A stretch of DNA of 34,570 nt from contig CALIJJ010000243.1 in NCBI GenBank assembly GCA_938017515.1, positions 1-34,570 of the forward strand, read 5' to 3'. The position numbers were made by a program, and so were the translations under genes. Positions 31,683-34,570 of this stretch are shown here, piece by piece (the stretch's first letter is position 1; the number at the start of each line of letters is the position of its first letter). The notes under the pieces were generated by a model. That model saw nothing but the letters and a program-made list of their open reading frames with translations. It searched no databases and was not told the origin of the DNA. Origin of the DNA: an uncultured Pseudanabaenaceae cyanobacterium. GTDB taxonomy: Bacteria > Cyanobacteriota > Cyanobacteriia > PCC-9006 > JAAUQQ01.

Positions 31683-32138
31683 CTACATGGGAACGATCGA
31701 GCGCTGGCATGTCGGACAAACGGCGTGGATGAGGAGCTGACAGTCGAGCAGGTGGTAGCCCGATTTGTCGGCGACCTTGGCACCGGCCTTGAGAACGGAG
31801 TCGTTCTTGAATTCGATGGTTTTGTTGCAGCGTACGCAGATGAGGTGGTGGTGATGGTGGGGGGAGGGCTGGTTGATTTCGTAGCGCTTGTGGCCCTCGG
31901 CGAGCTCTAGCTCTCGCAGGATGCCCATGCGCGCCATCATTTTGAGGTTGCGATAGACCGTGGAGAGGCTGACTTTTTCGCCCTTCTCGTTGAGCATGTC
32001 GCACAGATCCTCGGCGCTGAGGTGCTCACCACCGGGGAGATGTTGGAAGGTTTCCAAGATGATTTTTCGTTGGGGCGTCATGCGCCAGCCTCGCTCGTTT
32101 AGCTCGGCTTTGAGGGCGGATGGGGTGTAGGCAGCCAT
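31683..32138 (-). CDS. furA: Ferric uptake regulator, FurA-like
   Basis: The 151-residue protein has the Fur winged helix (LKAELNERGWRMTPQRKIILETF, then VSLSTVYRNLKMMARMGILREL) and the metal/dimerisation domain with HHHHHLICVRCNKTIEF. The two CxxC pairs (C101/C104 and C141/C144) are typical of FurA. Its close resemblance to recalled cyanobacterial FurA (AELNERGWRxTPQR, GEHLSAEDL, ELELxEGHKxYEINQP) argues against PerR or Zur. With ferrous iron it represses iron-acquisition genes. It is divergent from an FTR1 iron permease across 227 bp, a likely target. Confidence 0.9.
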   Translation of the reverse strand: MAAYTPSALKAELNERGWRMTPQRKIILETFQHLPGGEHLSAEDLCDMLNEKGEKVSLSTVYRNLKMMARMGILRELELAEGHKRYEINQPSPHHHHHLICVRCNKTIEFKNDSVLKAGAKVADKSGYHLLDCQLLIHAVCPTCQRSIVPM

Positions 32139-32162
32139 GGCGCGGACCTCTCAATAACGTGC

Positions 32163-32226
32163 TCTTATTGACAAGAATAGGTCACAGAGGTGATTGTTCG
32201 CAAGAAAGAGGTGCTATTGAGAATTT
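32163..32226. promoter_or_regulatory. Possible Fur-box-like sequences between furA and the FTR1 gene
   Basis: CTTATTGACAAGAATAG (32163-32179) is an imperfect dyad, and TATTGAGAATTT (32215-32226) resembles an iron-box half site (TTGAGAAT). Both lie between the divergent furA and FTR1 starts. Neither is a full 19-bp Fur box, so this is a tentative mark. Confidence 0.3.
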
Positions 32227-32365
32227 GCAGCGTGGGAAGTGGCGCATGGATGGGCTGTTGTGGCGCGATCGCGACTGTCTCTTTACGATTGATTACGGTG
32301 TCGGGGGGACGGCATTAATTTTGGGGCTGGAGTGTTATTTAGAAACGATCCTGTGAGGACTGACG

Positions 32366-33310
32366 ATGGATTTTTCTGCGGCGTTGCCGACGTTTGTGAT
32401 CACGCTCCGGGAGGGGGTCGAGGCGGCCCTGGTGGTGGGCATTGTGTTGGCCTGTTTGAAAAAGGCGGAGAAGACGGCGCTGAATCTCTGGGCTTTTGGC
32501 GGAATTGCGGCTGGGGTGTTGGGCAGTGCGGGGTTAGGCCTGGTGCTGAACCGGGTGTTTGAGCGGGTGCATCTGCTGGCGCCGGAGCTGGAGGCGGTGG
32601 TGGAGCCGTTGTTGAAGGTGGGGCTGTGCGGGGTGGCGATCGCCATGCTGAGCTGGATGTTGATTTGGATGACGCGGCAGGCGAAGTCGCTGAAGGGAGA
32701 AATTGAGGGGGCGGTGGCGGCACGTTTGGATGACTCGACTGCGACGTCTGCGGGCTGGGGGGTGTTTTGGCTGGTGTGGATTGCGGTGCTGCGGGAGGGG
32801 TTTGAGACGGTGGTGTTTATTTTGGCCAATGCTCAGCGCGGTTTAGGGGCAAATGTGGAGGCGAGCTTGGGGGCGGTGGCTGGGCTTGTGGGAGCGGTGG
32901 CGATCGGGGTGGCGTTGTTTAAGTTTGGGGTACGAATTAATATTGGGCGCTTTTTCCAGGTGATGGGGGTGTTGTTGCTGTTGATTGTGGCGGGGCTGAC
33001 GACGTCGTTTTTGAAGAGTGCGGATGGGGCGGCGATCGCCTTGGGTCAGCTCAATGGCACGGATCTCTGTTTTGCGTCGGGGTCTTGTGTTCTGGGTCCG
33101 TTGTTTTGGGATTTGAGTGGTTGGCTACCCCAGGGCACGTTTCCTGGATTGGTTTTGAAGGTGATGTTGGGTTACCGGGACCATTTGTATTGGGCGCAGG
33201 CGATCGTCTATGGGGCGTTTTTGAGTTCCGTCGGTTCCCTGTATTTCCGCAGTTTAGGGGGGCGTCGCTCGGAAGCATCAGTGAAAGTATCGCAACAACC
33301 TTCGCCTTAA
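32366..33310 (+). CDS. FTR1-family high-affinity iron permease
   Basis: The 314-residue membrane protein has about seven hydrophobic segments and the two REGxE motifs that define FTR1/EfeU permeases: REGVE at 15-19 in the first segment and REGFE at 143-147 in the fourth. These glutamates are known to pass iron across the cytoplasmic membrane. AGGA precedes the ATG at 32366. There is no efeO or efeB gene next to it, so it may act alone or with a distant oxidase. Being divergent from furA, it is probably repressed in iron-replete cells. The coding region has long G-rich runs and strong third-position G. Confidence 0.9.
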   Translation: MDFSAALPTFVITLREGVEAALVVGIVLACLKKAEKTALNLWAFGGIAAGVLGSAGLGLVLNRVFERVHLLAPELEAVVEPLLKVGLCGVAIAMLSWMLIWMTRQAKSLKGEIEGAVAARLDDSTATSAGWGVFWLVWIAVLREGFETVVFILANAQRGLGANVEASLGAVAGLVGAVAIGVALFKFGVRINIGRFFQVMGVLLLLIVAGLTTSFLKSADGAAIALGQLNGTDLCFASGSCVLGPLFWDLSGWLPQGTFPGLVLKVMLGYRDHLYWAQAIVYGAFLSSVGSLYFRSLGGRRSEASVKVSQQPSP

Positions 33311-33318
33311 GCCCCGGA

Positions 33319-33324
33319 TATAAT
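33319..33324 (+). promoter_or_regulatory. Candidate -10 box of xisHI
   Basis: A perfect TATAAT stands 33 bp before the xisH start and 8 bp after the FTR1 stop. No convincing -35 element is seen at 16-18 bp spacing, so the call rests on the -10 alone. Confidence 0.4.
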
Positions 33325-33356
33325 AGCGAGGAGAGCTTCACCCGAGTTGCAATCTG

Positions 33357-33773
33357 ATGGCTGCTAAGGATAAGTTCCACGAGCAAGTCAAGCGAGCCTT
33401 GATTAAGGATAGTTGGATTATCACTGATGATCCTCTCAAAATCGATTCGGAAGGTAAGCGCTTTGAAATCGATTTGGGAGCAGAGCGCTTGCTTTGGGCA
33501 GAGCGGGCAAAGGAGAAGATTGCTATTGAAGTTAAAAGTTTTCTGAATCCTTCAGCGATGACTGACTTTTATGCTGCAATGGGGCAATTTTTGACTTATC
33601 GATTAGCGCTCAGTCGTGAGGATCCAGGCAGAACGCTTTACCTGGCAGTTCCTGAAGATGCCTATGAATCTTTTTTTGAGTCAGATTTCATCAAACTTGC
33701 GATCGCAGAATACGACCTGCTTATTGTCGTATATGACCCAGTTCAGGAGGTTATTAGGCAATGGATAAAGTAG
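33357..33773 (+). CDS. xisH: XisH family protein (fdxN-element excision controlling factor type)
   Basis: The 138-residue product has the XisH pattern: DKFHEQVKRALIKDSWIITDDPLKI, then FEIDLGAERLLWAERAKEKIAIEVKSFLNPSAMTDFY and GQFLTYRLAL. D39 and the EVK triad (E58, K60) with FEIDLGAE form a PD-(D/E)XK nuclease-like core. In Anabaena XisH and XisI are needed with recombinase XisF to excise the fdxN element, but the pair is common in cyanobacteria without that element, so another role is likely. It overlaps xisI by 13 bp. Composition is more AT-rich than the preceding FTR1 gene, suggesting horizontal origin. Confidence 0.9.
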   Translation: MAAKDKFHEQVKRALIKDSWIITDDPLKIDSEGKRFEIDLGAERLLWAERAKEKIAIEVKSFLNPSAMTDFYAAMGQFLTYRLALSREDPGRTLYLAVPEDAYESFFESDFIKLAIAEYDLLIVVYDPVQEVIRQWIK

Positions 33774-34096
33774 AGAAATATCGAGAATTTGTTCAAGTTT
33801 TAATGACACGATATGCCGAGTCAGATGCTGTCAAAGATGGCGTTGAAATCCAATTGTTGATGGATCCCGTGAGAGACCATTATCAGTGGATGAATGTTGG
33901 CTGGAAGGGAATGAAACGTGTTTACAGTTGTTTTATCCATATTGATATTAAGGATGGAAAGGTTTGGCTACAGCAAAACTGGACGGAAGAGGATCCCGCC
34001 GCTGAGTTAGTTGAGATGGGCGTGCCTCGTGAAGATATTGTCTTGGGGCTGCATCCCCCCTACAAGCGTCCCTTTACAGATTATGGCGTTGCTTAG
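33761..34096 (+). CDS. xisI: XisI family protein
   Basis: The 111-residue product shows the XisI pattern: MDKVEKYREFVQVLMTRYA, then EIQLLMDPVRDHYQWMNVGWKG, RVYSCFIHIDIKDGKVWLQQNWTE and the C-terminal GVPREDIVLGLHPPYKRPFTDYGVA. XisI is the constant partner of XisH and probably binds it. The 13-bp overlap with xisH shows tight co-expression and matches a toxin-antitoxin-like or complex-forming arrangement, although no such activity is proven. Its stop lies 23 bp from the stop of the converging WD40 gene. No recombinase gene (xisF) is present in the window. Confidence 0.9.
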   Translation: MDKVEKYREFVQVLMTRYAESDAVKDGVEIQLLMDPVRDHYQWMNVGWKGMKRVYSCFIHIDIKDGKVWLQQNWTEEDPAAELVEMGVPREDIVLGLHPPYKRPFTDYGVA

Positions 34097-34119
34097 TGAA
34101 ACGTTTTGGATAGATTGCT

Positions 34120-34569
34120 TTAACCCGTGCAACTCTCAAGAATTGATTCGTGTGTTGGATTGTGCCAGAGGGTGATTTTTCCTGAGCGATCGCCCATGAT
34201 CAGAACCCGACCCGATGCATCAAACAGGATTGGACCGCATCCCTTGAGTGTCGCTTCTCTGGTGATGTCTAAATCTCGCAGGGGCTCATTATTATTGGCG
34301 TCGTAGGTCTCTTGGTCTGTGATGCGCCAAATCTTTGTGAGGCAATCGTTGCCGCTGCTGACAAGCTGTGTTCCATCGGGGCTGAAGGCTAAAAAGCGAA
34401 TGGCGTCTTTGTGAGCGACGACTGTTTTGAGTAAGGTGCCAGTTTCTAAATCCCAGAATCTAAGCGTGGCGTCTTGTCCTGCACTGACGAGGAGTGGATA
34501 GGTGGGGCATACGATCGCCCGATTGACCGAGCCTTCATGTCCTTGCAGGATGCGAGGTGAATCCCAGCT
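34120..34569 (-). CDS. WD40-repeat protein, C-terminal part (cut by the window edge)
   Basis: Reading the minus strand from the window end gives 149 codons without a start and a TAA at 34120-34122. WD40 blades are plain: ILQGHEGSVNRAIVCPT, LLVSAGQDATLRFWDLETGTLL, VVAHKDAIRFLAFSPDGTQLVSSGNDCLTKIWRI and a final degenerate blade VLIMGDRSGKITLWHN. Each full blade ends in the WD-like dipeptide WD, WR or WH. WD40 proteins are beta-propeller scaffolds, and large ones are abundant in cyanobacteria, often with kinase or NACHT domains that would lie outside this window. Because the start is missing, only the C-terminus can be described. Confidence 0.88.
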   Translation of the reverse strand, partial: SWDSPRILQGHEGSVNRAIVCPTYPLLVSAGQDATLRFWDLETGTLLKTVVAHKDAIRFLAFSPDGTQLVSSGNDCLTKIWRITDQETYDANNNEPLRDLDITREATLKGCGPILFDASGRVLIMGDRSGKITLWHNPTHESILESCTG

Positions 34570-34570
34570 A

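Noticed and set aside
32120..32356. 78-codon open frame between furA and the FTR1 gene
   Set aside because: It overlaps the furA start and the divergent promoter region, has no motif, and would leave no room for regulation of either gene.
33357..34096. Edge of an excisable nitrogen-fixation element
   Set aside because: XisH/XisI alone do not mark an element; no xisF, nif gene or direct-repeat boundary was found.

Overview
The window is chromosomal DNA from a phycobilisome-containing cyanobacterium. The support is a phycocyanin alpha C-terminus with its CpcE/CpcF and CpcT lyases, a Tic22 homologue, a long-form LrtA hibernation factor, a DUF1400 hydrolase, a XisH/XisI pair, and more than 25 copies of the cyanobacterial palindrome GCGATCGC (HIP1). 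Base composition is moderately GC-rich. Genus cannot be fixed from the sequence alone. No insertion sequence, CRISPR array, prophage or rRNA was found.

Layout: 1-2578 is phycocyanin maturation (3' end of cpcA, a strong terminator, cpcE, cpcF, and cpcT converging from the other strand). 2648-7852 holds a secreted DUF2059 protein, a GT-C membrane glycosyltransferase, a squalene/phytoene-synthase family enzyme, a DUF427 protein and lipB. lrtA follows, with a long structured leader. 8884-13768 is a minus-strand cluster pncB-nadD-nrtR-nadE. It encodes all three steps of the Preiss-Handler route from nicotinate to NAD plus a Nudix-type NAD-responsive repressor, with an ATGA overlap between nadD and nrtR. 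14023-19375 has a DUF1400 alpha/beta hydrolase, then a probable aromatic-carotenoid (synechoxanthin-type) pair: a FAD desaturase with an inserted Rieske domain (CruE-like) and a Rieske oxygenase (CruH-like). 19794-27075 carries pilT, a SemiSWEET transporter, a DUF815 ATPase, a free Hpt phosphotransfer protein, a small exported protein, tsaC, prmC and tic22. 27377-31469 carries tRNA-Pro(TGG), glucokinase, a translationally coupled pentapeptide-repeat / DICT-pseudo-HD-GYP pair and an unrecognised ORF. 31683-34096 has furA divergent from an FTR1 iron permease, then xisH-xisI. The window ends in a truncated WD40-repeat gene.

The most unusual signal is not a gene. At about twenty places there is a short imperfect tandem repeat, usually 2-6 copies of a 10-26 bp unit, and each locus has its own unrelated unit. 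Inside genes every unit is a multiple of three (12, 15 or 21 bp) and adds a small repetitive loop or tail, for example (MGNA)n inside NadD. Outside genes the unit lengths are mostly not multiples of three, and at least five arrays run across a stop codon. This looks like an ongoing local duplication process that shapes gene ends, linkers and short intergenic regions across the window.
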